Shown here: piece after piece, positions 35,731-43,932 of the stretch | Position numbering within the stretch: the first letter of the stretch is position 1 | How the letters are laid out: each line of letters begins with the position of its first letter | Position numbers and translations under genes: made by a program | DNA from: DASRIA01 sp963768885 | GTDB lineage: Bacteria > Actinomycetota > Thermoleophilia > Solirubrobacterales > JBBDJG01 | DNA: 64,000 nucleotides | Assembly: GCA_963768885.1 (NCBI GenBank) | Contig: CAVYJN010000014.1 | Coordinates: forward strand, 124,001-188,000 | Direction: 5' to 3' | Notes under the pieces: model-generated | Told to the model about the DNA's origin: nothing | Databases searched by the model: none | Seen by the model: the letters and a program-made list of their open reading frames with translations, nothing else

Positions 35731-36671
35731 ATGGCCGGCAGGGTTGCTGGCATCGCCGCGGGGCTCGTCGCCCTGTTCTCAATTTCCGTTCCCGCCGGCG
35801 CCGAGACCGGCGCGACCGGCGGCACCGGGGTCACGACCCCGCCGCCGGACCCGATCGCGCAGCCGAGCGCTCCCTCGAGCACGGGGGGAACCGGCACCGC
35901 TGCCGTCCCGGCCGCCCCGCGGACCGTCCGCGCCCGTCCGGTCCTCACGATCTTCACGGCATCCTCCGCGGCCGCCGCCGACAGCGGCGCGGTCGTGCGC
36001 TTCCGCGTCCAGGACCGCGCGCGCAGCGTGCGGGTCCGGCTCGCCTTCATCAGCCTCGCGGATCGCACGACCTACCGCGTCAACCTCGGACGCCGGCGCA
36101 CCGCGAAGACCCACAGCTATTCGTGGGCCCGCAAGGTCGCGGCGGGCTCCTACCGCGTGCGCATCACGGCGCGCAATCCGCGCGGCAGGAAGGCCGTGCG
36201 CAGCACGACCGTGCAGGTGAGCGCGGCGCCGCGCCGTGCCCGCGACCGCCGGCGACCCACCGCTTCCCCGTCGCCGGCGCGTACTCCTGGGGCGGCAGCG
36301 GCTCGCGCTTCGGCGCGGGGCGCACCGGCCACACGCACCAGGGCCAGGACCTCGCGGCCGCGGAGGGCACTCCGCTCGTGGCCGTGGCCACAGGGACGAT
36401 CACGTGGCGTGCCTACCAGGCCGGAGGCGCCGGCTACTACCTCGTGCTCGCGGCCGACGGCGAGCCGTACAACTATGTCTACATGCACCTTCAGCAGGGC
36501 AGCCTGCTGGTCTCCAAGGGTGACCGCGTGAGCGCCGGCCAGCGCATCGCGAACGTGGGCAACACCGGCGGCTCCGAAGGACCGCACCTGCACTTCGAGG
36601 TCTGGGACGGGCCCTGGTTCGCGGGCGGACACGCCGTCGACCCCTGGCCGTTCCTGAAGTCCTGGGAATAG
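35731..36671 (+). CDS. Secreted M23 (LytM-type) metallopeptidase, frameshifted in the linker
   Basis: The product starts with a signal peptide (VAGIAAGLVALFSISVPAGA), a Pro/Thr/Gly-rich linker and a beta domain (RSVRVRLAFISLADRTTYRV). Near 36,230 the frame must shift (length is two more than a multiple of three) to reach the peptidase domain: HRFPVAGAYSWGGSGSRFG, THQGQDLAAAEG (HxxxD zinc ligands) and EGPHLHFEVWDG (HxH). M23 enzymes cut peptidoglycan cross-links during growth or division. AAGGAGGTG seven bases before the ATG at 35731 confirms the start. The shift most likely reflects sequence error in the G+C-rich linker. Confidence 0.78.
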
Positions 36672-36696
36672 GCCCTCGTCTACCATCCCCTTCTCG

Positions 36697-36769
36697 GGCG
36701 AGGTAGCTCAGTCGGTAGAGCACACGACTGAAAATCGTGGTGTCGCCGGTTCGATTCCGGCCCTCGCCA
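36697..36769 (+). tRNA. tRNA-Phe (GAA)
   Basis: Acceptor stem GGCGAGG pairs with CCTCGCC. The D arm is GCTC/GAGC, the anticodon stem CACGA/TCGTG with loop CTGAAAA (anticodon GAA), and the T arm GCCGG-TTCGATT-CCGGC. The discriminator base is A and the CCA end is not encoded. It lies between the M23 peptidase and a TetR gene. Confidence 0.97.
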
Positions 36770-36855
36770 TTCGGCCGCCAAGGCCACGGGAGCGGCTCGA
36801 AGATGAGAGCCGCGGGCACAATTCCGGCGACGCAACTACTATCCGGCCCCAGGAG

Positions 36856-37464
36856 ATGGCAAGTCGCGTCCCCGCAGAGCAGCACTCCGACGTCCAGCTG
36901 GCCGACCATCGGCGGGCGGACGCGGCCCGCAACGTCGCGCGCATCCAGGAGGCGGCGATCCGGCTCTGGTCGGAGAACCCGACCGCGGGCGTGGCCGAGG
37001 TCGCGACCGCGGCGGGAGTCGGCCGCGCGACGCTCTACCGCCATTTCCCGACGCGCGAGTCGCTGCTCGAGGCGATCCGCTCGCAGGGCCTCGCCGACGG
37101 CGAGCGCGCCGCGGCGACCTGCCGCCTGGACGAGGGCACGGCCACCGACGCTCTCAGCCGCCTGCTCTGCGCATGGCTCGATCTGGGAGACCGGTACCGC
37201 GTCGTGGTGGTCAACCCCTCCCGTCCCGACCAGGTCGAGGTCCGCGCGCGGGAGGAGCAGCTCGCGACGTCCATCCAGCGGGTGGTCGAGCGCGGCCAGG
37301 CCCGGGGCGAGTTCTCGACGGCGATCGCCCCGTACTGGGGGATGTCGGCCGTCGGCGCACTGCTCGTCGCGATGATCGTCGCGGTCGGGGAAGGAAGGAT
37401 CCCGCGCGAGGACGCGCACGCCCTCCTGATCGAGACGGTCGCCGGCGCCCTGCGCCCGCGGTGA
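36856..37464 (+). CDS. TetR family transcriptional regulator
   Basis: The 202-residue protein has the TetR HTH at about residues 25-70 (RIQEAAIRLWSENPTAGVAE, then TAAGVGRATLYRHFPTRESL), then a helical ligand domain ending LLIETVAGALRPR. CAGGAG immediately before the ATG is a usable ribosome binding site. It precedes the photolyase gene by 31 bases on the same strand and may regulate it, although no operator is visible. The inducer is unknown. Confidence 0.87.
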   Translation: MASRVPAEQHSDVQLADHRRADAARNVARIQEAAIRLWSENPTAGVAEVATAAGVGRATLYRHFPTRESLLEAIRSQGLADGERAAATCRLDEGTATDALSRLLCAWLDLGDRYRVVVVNPSRPDQVEVRAREEQLATSIQRVVERGQARGEFSTAIAPYWGMSAVGALLVAMIVAVGEGRIPREDAHALLIETVAGALRPR

Positions 37465-37495
37465 TCGCTCCGGCCGCGGGGGCCGTACTTCCAGC

Positions 37496-38851
37496 GTGCG
37501 GGCCGTCGTCCTCCTCTTCAATCGCGACCTCAGGGTCCACGACCATCCCGCGCTGAGCGCCGCGGCGCGCGGCGCCGAGCACGTCGTGCCGGCGTTCGTG
37601 TGGGACGAGGCGCTGCTGTCGTCGGGTTTCGCGGTCCCCAACCGGCTGCGCTTCCTCGTGGATTCGCTCACCGACCTCGACCGCGCGCTGCGCGCCCGCG
37701 GCGCGGGGCTGGTCACGCGCCGCGGCGACGTCGTGCGCGAGACGATCGCGCTGGCGCGCGAGGCCGGCGCGGAAGCGGTCTTCACCGGCGACGACGTGAG
37801 CGCCTACGCCCGCGCGCGCCGTGAGCGGCTCGCACGAGCATGCGCAGAGCAGCGCATCGAGCTGCGCACCTTCCCCGGCGTGACCGTCGTGCCCCCCGGC
37901 GACCTCGCGCCCGCCGGCGGTGGTGACCACTTCCGCGTCTTCACCCCTTTCTGGCGGCGCTGGCGCGAGGAGCCGCTGCGCGAGGTGCACGGCGCCCCGC
38001 GCAAGCTCTCGCTTCCGCCCGGCGTGGACCCCGGGACGCATCCCCGGCTGGGCGAGCTCACGCGAGGCGACGTCTCACCGGACCTCCCGCGGGGCGGAGA
38101 GGAAGCGGGCCGGCGACGACTCGCGGCGTGGATCCGCTCCGGCCTGGCGCGCTACGGCGAGCGCCACGACGACCTCGCCGGCGATGCGACCTCGCGACTC
38201 AGCCCGTACCTGCGCTTCGGCTGCGTGTCACCGCGGGAGGTCGTCGAGCGCGTGCGCGACCGGCCCGGGGCGGAGCCGTTCGTGCGGCAGCTGTGCTGGC
38301 GCGACTTCTATCAGCATGTGAGCGCCGCCAACCCCGACCTGCCGCGTGCGGACTATCGCGACAGTGGGCGGCGGTGGCGCTCCGATGCGGACGCGCTCGC
38401 GGCGTGGAAGGAGGGACGCACCGGATACCCGCTCGTCGACGCGGGCATGCGCCAGCTGCGACTGGAGGGCTGGATGCACAACCGCGCGCGGCTCGTGACC
38501 GGCTCGTTCCTCACCAAGGACCTCGGCATCGACTGGCGCGAGGGAGCCGCGCACTTCTGGGAGCTGCTCGTCGACGGCGAGATCGCGAACAACGCGGGCA
38601 ACTGGCAGTGGGTCGCCGGCACCGGCAGCGACACGCGCCCGAACCGCGTGCTGAACCCGACGCGACAGGCGCTGCGATTCGACCCGCGGGGCGAATACGT
38701 GCGCCGCTACGTGCCCGAGCTGGCCGGCGTGGAAGGCTCGGCCGTGCACGAGCCGTGGAAGCTCGACGTCTCCTACCCGCAGCCGATCGTGGACCACGCG
38801 CAGGCCGCGGCGCGGTTCCGCGGCCGCCGCAAGCAGGCCGCGCTCTTCTAG
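37496..38851 (+). CDS. phr: Deoxyribodipyrimidine photolyase (class I CPD photolyase/cryptochrome family)
   Basis: The 451-residue flavoprotein repairs UV pyrimidine dimers using blue light. The N-terminal antenna domain (LLFNRDLRVHDHPALSAAA) is followed by the FAD-binding domain with SRLSPYLRFGCVSPREV, WRDFYQHV, GWMHNRARLVTGSFLTKDL and the Trp-rich NNAGNWQWVAGTGSDTRP. This last region holds residues that contact FAD and the electron-transfer tryptophans. The GTG start at 37496 is the first in frame after the TetR gene. Its end overlaps by four bases the end of the convergent membrane protein gene. Confidence 0.94.
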   Translation: MRAVVLLFNRDLRVHDHPALSAAARGAEHVVPAFVWDEALLSSGFAVPNRLRFLVDSLTDLDRALRARGAGLVTRRGDVVRETIALAREAGAEAVFTGDDVSAYARARRERLARACAEQRIELRTFPGVTVVPPGDLAPAGGGDHFRVFTPFWRRWREEPLREVHGAPRKLSLPPGVDPGTHPRLGELTRGDVSPDLPRGGEEAGRRRLAAWIRSGLARYGERHDDLAGDATSRLSPYLRFGCVSPREVVERVRDRPGAEPFVRQLCWRDFYQHVSAANPDLPRADYRDSGRRWRSDADALAAWKEGRTGYPLVDAGMRQLRLEGWMHNRARLVTGSFLTKDLGIDWREGAAHFWELLVDGEIANNAGNWQWVAGTGSDTRPNRVLNPTRQALRFDPRGEYVRRYVPELAGVEGSAVHEPWKLDVSYPQPIVDHAQAAARFRGRRKQAALF

Positions 38852-39405
38852 GCGGCCTCGGGCGGGGGCGGAGGCTCGTCGCCGAACGCGATCAGCGCGA
38901 TCGGCGGAGTCACGACGGCGCCGAGCAGGACCCCGAAGATCGCCTTGTAGAGCACGAACTGCCCTACGGGGACGTCGCCGTAGTCGAACAGCAGCACGCC
39001 GACGGCCACGATCGGGCCGATCGCCAGCAGGCAGAGCGCCCCGATCCACGTCGCCCTGCGCAGCCGTGTCGCCGGCAGGCGCCCCGCGAAGGACCCCGCC
39101 GCGCGCGGCAGCCGTGTGAGGCGACCCTCGCGCATCTCCTTCCAGATCACGGTCGTGATCGCGAGCGTGGTGAGGAAGGGCAGCACGAAGCAGGTCGCAA
39201 CCGAATCGACCAGCACCGAGGGCCCGCCGACGAGCGGCGCCGCCGCCAGTGCGATCTCGTCCTCGCCGAGCGTGAAGAGCCAGGCGATCAGCGCGTTCAG
39301 CACGGCGTTCGCGACAGCCGCGACCAGGAACGCGTCCCGCACCAGGAACCGCCTGTGGGCTGCCGTCAGCTCCCCGGGTCGGGCGCTGGCTCCCTCGGCC
39401 GTCAT
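38848..39405 (-). CDS. Integral membrane protein of unknown function, about four helices
   Basis: The 185-residue protein has four hydrophobic segments: DAFLVAAVANAVLNALIAWL, then SVLVDSVATCFVLPFLTTLA, WIGALCLLAIGPIVAVGVLL and YKAIFGVLLGAVVTPPIALI. The C-terminus is Pro/Glu-rich (EPPPPPEAA) and cytoplasmic. The family is not recognised. Nine bases separate its ATG from the upstream thiI stop on the same strand, so it could be co-transcribed with thiI. Confidence 0.65.
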   Translation of the reverse strand: MTAEGASARPGELTAAHRRFLVRDAFLVAAVANAVLNALIAWLFTLGEDEIALAAAPLVGGPSVLVDSVATCFVLPFLTTLAITTVIWKEMREGRLTRLPRAAGSFAGRLPATRLRRATWIGALCLLAIGPIVAVGVLLFDYGDVPVGQFVLYKAIFGVLLGAVVTPPIALIAFGDEPPPPPEAA

Positions 39406-39414
39406 GGCCCTACC

Positions 39415-40666
39415 CTAAGCGGCGCGCGACTCCCGGTGCAAGCGGTCGAGGTAGACGCCCGGCTCGACCCTGCGCGCGGAGCGCGGCCGCCGCCTCGGCG
39501 AGCTCCTCGAGATCGAGCTGCGACTCCGCCTCGAGGATCGCCGCGCGGGGCACCGCGGTGCGCTGCTTCGCCCCGGCGAACAGGGGGCAGGCGTCGTCCG
39601 CCGCGAGCTCGGAGAGCGAGAGGATCCCGAGCGACGCCGCCTTCGCCATCACCTCGCGCTTGTCCCACGCGAGCAGCGGGCGCAGCACGGGCAGCTCGGA
39701 CGACTCGTCCACCGAGGTCATGTTGGGCAGCGTCTGCGACGAGACCTGGCCGAGCGAGTCGCCGGTGACGAGCGCCGCGGCGCCGACCAGCTCCGCGAGC
39801 GCGCAGCCGACGCGCGCCATCTGGCGCCGGTAGAGCACGATGCGGTGCGACTCGTGCGAGACCGCCGACAGCATGCGCTGCTGGTTGCCGAACGGCACGA
39901 CCCACAGCGCGCCCGGCCGCAGGGCCTGGAAGCCGTTCAGCACGCGCGCCTGCGCCTGCGCCTTGGTCGTCGCGAGCGGGTCGAGGTAGGGCTCGCCGCT
40001 GAAATGGAGGAACTCGACGGCGAGGCCGCGCTTCATCGCGAGCAGCGCCGCGACCGGGGAGTCGATGCCCCCGGACAGCAGCGTGACCGCCCGGCCGCTG
40101 GTCCCGACGGGCAGCCCGCCGGCGCCCTCGATCTCGCGCACGTGGACGAACGCGGCGTCGCGATCGAGCTCGACGCGCAGCTCGAGCCCGGGCCGGCCGA
40201 GGTTCACGGGGAGGTCGGTACGCGCCTGCAGCGCCGTGCCGATCTCACGCTCGAGCTGCTGCGAGGTGAGCGGGAAGGACTTGTCGCGCCGGCGCACGCG
40301 GACGGCGAAGGTCTCGGGGCGCACGCGCGCGAACGCGATCATCGCGACGTCTGCGATCCGCTCCACGTCGCGCTCGCAGCGCAGGCAGACCGATGCCGTC
40401 GCGAAGCCGAACACGCGGTCGAGCCGCGACGCGACCTCGTCCGCCACGAGCTCGTCGGGGACGGGGATCACGAGCACCGAGCCGCCGCTCTCGACGCGCG
40501 CCTCGACGCCGGCGAGCGCCGCCTTCAGGTTGCGGCGCAGGGCGTCGAGGAACCGCCGCCGGTTGCGGCCCTTGAGCGACGCCTCCCCCACCTTCGCGAG
40601 CACGCAGACGGGGGCGTCGATCGTCGCGGGAGTCGCGATCGCGGGGCTTTGCAGGGGTTCCGGCAT
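39415..40666 (-). CDS. thiI: tRNA 4-thiouridine/thiazole sulfurtransferase ThiI, one frameshift near the C-terminus
   Basis: The protein activates U8 of tRNAs by adenylation and transfers sulfur from a desulfurase, and serves thiamine thiazole synthesis in some bacteria. It has a ferredoxin-like/THUMP region (CVLAKVGEASLKGRNRRRF, TFAVRVRRRDKSFPLTSQQ) and a PP-loop ATPase with TLLSGGIDSPVAALLAMKRG, GDSLGQVSSQTL and DDACPLFAG. An extra base near 39,475 breaks the last codons. Removing it gives a natural end (RVEPGVYLDRLHRESRAA) and a TAG at 39415-39417, about 416 residues. No rhodanese domain is present. Confidence 0.9.
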
Positions 40667-40722
40667 GCGCCCTTTCTAGCACCGCTGTCAGAGCGCTGCC
40701 GTCCGCATCGACTCCTAATGTG

Positions 40723-41835
40723 ATGAGTGTCTTCGGACAGGGCAACGGCAAGCAAGCTCCTGGGGTTCCTCTGAACGAGTTTTCGGACAACCGTCTGTTC
40801 GAGGCGGGCGATCCTCCCGCCCCCAAATCGCTGTTCGTGCGCGACCTGCGCGAGGCGCAGGACGTGGACACCGTGTTCCTCGTGAAGGAGCGCGTGCTGG
40901 CGCGCAAGCGCAACGGCGAGGACTACCTGCGCCTGAAGCTCTGCGACTGCACCGGCACGCTCGACGGCGTCGCGTGGGAGGGCGCCCGCGAGCTCCACGA
41001 CGCCGCCGAGCCGGGCGGCGCGATCCGGGTCAGGGGGCGCTTCGAGGTGTCCGAGCGATACGGCGCCCAGCTCGTCGTGCGGTCCGCGTCCCCCGCCGAG
41101 GAGGGCCGCTACCGGCTCGCCGACCTGATGGATGCGCCACCGGCGAGCGCCGATCAGATGGAGGCCGACATGCGGCGGTTGATCGGGACCGTGCGCAACC
41201 CTCACCTGAGCCGGCTGCTCGACGCGCTCTTCGGCGAGGACGCGGAGGTGTGGAAGCGGTTCCGCAAGGCGCCGGCGGCGAAGTTCTACCACCAGGCATA
41301 CGTGCACGGGCTGCTCGAGCACTCGCTGTCGGTGGGGCAGGCCGTGAGCGCGGTGTCGGGCTCGTTCCCGGGCGTGGACCGCGACGTCGCCGTGACCGGC
41401 GCGCTGATCCACGACATCGGGAAGATCGAGGCATACAGCGACGACCCGTTCGCGATCGACCTCACCGACGAGGGCAAGCTGCTCGGGGAGATCCCGCTCG
41501 GCTACTACATCGTGCGACGTCAGATCGAGGGCATTCCGGGCTTCCCGCCCGACCTTGCCCGCGCCGTGCTCCACATCGTGCTCTCGCACCACGGCCTGCT
41601 CGAGAACGGCAGCCCGGTCGTGCCGTGCACGCGCGAGGCCACGGTCGTGCACGCGATCGACAACCTCGGGGGCAAGCTCGGCTCGTTCGACCGGCTCGAG
41701 AAGGGCCTCCAGGAGGGCGAGTCGTGGTCGCGGTTCGACCGCGCGCTGTCGGGGTCGGCGTGGTTCGCGCGCCCGGGCCTCGACGAGGCCGATCGGGAGC
41801 TCGAGCAGGCGCTCCCCGCCGCCTCGGGCGAATAG
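40723..41835 (+). CDS. OB-fold/HD-domain 3'-5' exoribonuclease, YhaM-like
   Basis: The 370-residue protein has an N-terminal OB-fold nucleic-acid-binding domain (VFLVKERVLARKRNGEDYL, LKLCDCTGTLDGVAW) and an HD phosphohydrolase domain (YVHGLLEHSLSVGQAV, ALIHDIGKIEAY, VLSHHG) that holds two metals. This architecture is that of YhaM/Cbf1 exoribonucleases, which trim RNA 3' ends. I used the ATG at 40723; a GTG three bases earlier is also possible. It diverges from thiI with 56 bases between starts. The HD-GYP gene follows at 86 bases. Confidence 0.85.
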   Translation: MSVFGQGNGKQAPGVPLNEFSDNRLFEAGDPPAPKSLFVRDLREAQDVDTVFLVKERVLARKRNGEDYLRLKLCDCTGTLDGVAWEGARELHDAAEPGGAIRVRGRFEVSERYGAQLVVRSASPAEEGRYRLADLMDAPPASADQMEADMRRLIGTVRNPHLSRLLDALFGEDAEVWKRFRKAPAAKFYHQAYVHGLLEHSLSVGQAVSAVSGSFPGVDRDVAVTGALIHDIGKIEAYSDDPFAIDLTDEGKLLGEIPLGYYIVRRQIEGIPGFPPDLARAVLHIVLSHHGLLENGSPVVPCTREATVVHAIDNLGGKLGSFDRLEKGLQEGESWSRFDRALSGSAWFARPGLDEADRELEQALPAASGE

Positions 41836-41921
41836 CCGCCGGCGGGCGGCCCCTCGCGGCGCTCAAGCGCCCACTCGCAACGGCCGATGGATGGACTGGA
41901 GTGGTTCGCCCTCGCCCCGGC

Positions 41922-43238
41922 ATGTCGAACGCGAGAGATCACAAGCTCGGCATCTTCCTGGTCGCCCTGCTGGCGGCCGCTTCAGTGCGGCTGGACGACA
42001 TCTGGTACCGCCGCCCGCTCGACGCGCAGCTGTGGCCCGACTGGCTGATCGGCGTGATCCTGGCGTTCTCGGCGAGCGTTGTCCTGATCGGCACGCACCG
42101 GCTGCTCGAGTCCCGCGCCCAGGTCACCGAGCTCGCGCGCCGCACGAGCGGCCTCGCGGACGCGGCGTGGATCGTGAGCCGCGGAGGCGAGACCTCGGCG
42201 CTGCTCCGCCGCGTGGCCGAGCAGGCGTGCAGCATCCTGCACGTCGAGCGTGCGACCGTCTGCGTACGGGACCGCAACGACCCGCGGCTGTCGATCGTGA
42301 TCGCCGGCCACGGCGTCCGCGGCGAGGTGATCGGCAAGCGCCTCGGCATCGACGAGGGGATCGTCGGACAGGTCTTCCTCACCGGCGAGCCCGTGATCGT
42401 CGCCGACTACCACGACTTCCCGGAGAACTCCGAGCCCGGCCATGCGCCGACGCGCGCGGGCGGGTCCGCGCCGATCAAGTACGGCGGAGACGTGCGCGGC
42501 GCGATCTCGGTCGGCACGACCGACCCGGAGCGGGCGTTCGGGCACCCGGAGCTCGACTCCCTCAAGCGCCTCGCCGACCTCGGCTCGGTCGCGCTCGAGC
42601 AGGCCGAGATGCGCAAGCACCTCGCGCTCGCCGTCGGGTCCGGCGTCGAGGCCCTGACCGAGGCGCTCGACATGCGCGACCACTACACCTGGCAGCACTC
42701 CCAGAACGTGATGGAGCTCGCGGGCAAGCTCGGCGAGCGGCTCGAGCTGGACGAGTCCGCGCTCGCGGAGCTCGCGTTCGCGGCGCGCCTGCACGACGTG
42801 GGCAAGGTCGGCGTCCCCGACTCGGTCCTGCTGAAGGCCGGCCCGCTGAACGACGACGAGTGGGAGATCATGAAGCAGTACCCGTTGCGCGGCGCCGAGA
42901 TGCTCGAGCGCGTGCCCGGGCTCGGCAACGTCGCGCAGCTCGTGCTCTCCGAGCACGAGCACTGGGACGGCTCCGGCTACCCGCAGGGGCTGAGGGGCGA
43001 GGAGATCCCGCTCGCCAGCCGCATCATCCTCGTGTGCGACGCATATGACGCGATGACGTCGGACCGCCCGTGGCGCGGGGCGCTCAAGCCGTGGGCCGCT
43101 GTGCGCGAGCTGCGCTCCGGCGCGGGCCGCGAGTACGACCCCCAGTGCGTCGTGCAGCTGATCGGCGTGCTGCGCGAGTCGCGCGCGTCGACGGCGTTCG
43201 CGACGCTGCTCGCCGGGCGTTTGCAGAAGAGCGCGTAG
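41922..43238 (+). CDS. Membrane-bound GAF + HD-GYP domain protein, probable c-di-GMP phosphodiesterase
   Basis: The 438-residue protein has two N-terminal membrane helices (LGIFLVALLAAASVRL; WLIGVILAFSASVVLIGTHR), a GAF sensor domain (about residues 80-225) and an HD-GYP domain with HSQNVMELAGKLGERLEL, ARLHDVGKVGVPDSVLL and HEHWDGSGYPQGLRGEEIPL. HD-GYP enzymes hydrolyse cyclic di-GMP or related dinucleotides with a metal centre, and the catalytic His, HD and GYP elements are all present. The GAF ligand is unknown. No GGDEF partner is in the window. Confidence 0.88.
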   Translation: MSNARDHKLGIFLVALLAAASVRLDDIWYRRPLDAQLWPDWLIGVILAFSASVVLIGTHRLLESRAQVTELARRTSGLADAAWIVSRGGETSALLRRVAEQACSILHVERATVCVRDRNDPRLSIVIAGHGVRGEVIGKRLGIDEGIVGQVFLTGEPVIVADYHDFPENSEPGHAPTRAGGSAPIKYGGDVRGAISVGTTDPERAFGHPELDSLKRLADLGSVALEQAEMRKHLALAVGSGVEALTEALDMRDHYTWQHSQNVMELAGKLGERLELDESALAELAFAARLHDVGKVGVPDSVLLKAGPLNDDEWEIMKQYPLRGAEMLERVPGLGNVAQLVLSEHEHWDGSGYPQGLRGEEIPLASRIILVCDAYDAMTSDRPWRGALKPWAAVRELRSGAGREYDPQCVVQLIGVLRESRASTAFATLLAGRLQKSA

Positions 43239-43322
43239 CGCGCCGGCGCCCCATCCAGCGCGAACGATGGCGAATCGCGTGCACCCCGCGCACGTGGAAC
43301 GCCAAGGTTCGGCGGGACGGGG

Positions 43323-43792
43323 TTACTCGAGCGCACGGCCGATGAACAGCGTGCGTCCCGGGGGCTTGGGCTCGAGCGTGAAGCCGCAGCCCTCATAGAG
43401 GGCGAGCGCGGCCGCGTTGTCCTCGTTCACGTCGAGCTCGATGCGCCGGCAGCCGCGCTCGCGCGCCCGCGTCGACCGCCCCCTCGACCAGCGCGCGGCC
43501 GAGGCCGCCACGGCGCGCCGCCTCCCGCACGTAGAGGTCCTCGAGCCACGCGTCGTGCGCCGTCTTCCAGACGCTCCAGCGGAAGCGGATCTGGCAGACG
43601 CCCGCGGATCGTCGCCCGCCGATCGGCGGCGCCGAGCAGGAACTCGCCGTCGCCGCCCTCCATCACGCGCCGCACGCTCGCCAGCATGTCGGCGTCCGAC
43701 GGCCCGCTGTTGCCCCACCAGTCACGGAACTCGCACAGCAGCCGCGCGACCGTGGGTGCGTCGCCCAAGCCTGCGATCCGGGTCGTGGCCAT
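43323..43792 (-). CDS. GNAT family N-acetyltransferase, two frameshifts
   Basis: The reading begins at the ATG 43790-43792 (ATTRIAGLGDAPTVARLLCE, then FRDWWGNSGPSDADMLAS). It continues after an extra base near 43,603 as VCQIRFRWSVWKTAHDAWLE and DLYVREAARRGGLGRALVEG (the R/Q-x-x-G-x-G/A acetyl-CoA loop). After a second extra base near 43,465 it ends as RIELDVNEDNAAALALYEG and CGFTLEPKPPGRTLFIGRAL. Length is two more than a multiple of three, as expected for two insertions. Corrected, it is about 155 residues, normal for GNAT proteins. The substrate is unknown. It is divergent from the PafBC gene. Confidence 0.78.
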
Positions 43793-43932
43793 CGGACCGC
43801 AGAGTACGACCACGGGCACGACGCGCGCGGCTCTTCGCGCAAATTCGGCCTTCGGAGCCCTTCCACCCCTGAAGGCAGTCGGGGTTGACTGTTTATCCTG
43901 AGCCGAAGCGCCCGGAGGGGGAGAAAGCACGC

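Noticed and set aside
43870..43905. RecA-NDp type PafBC promoter upstream of pafBC
   Set aside because: GTCGGGG and TATCCT are present, but the spacing does not fit the known motif, so autoregulation is not claimed.
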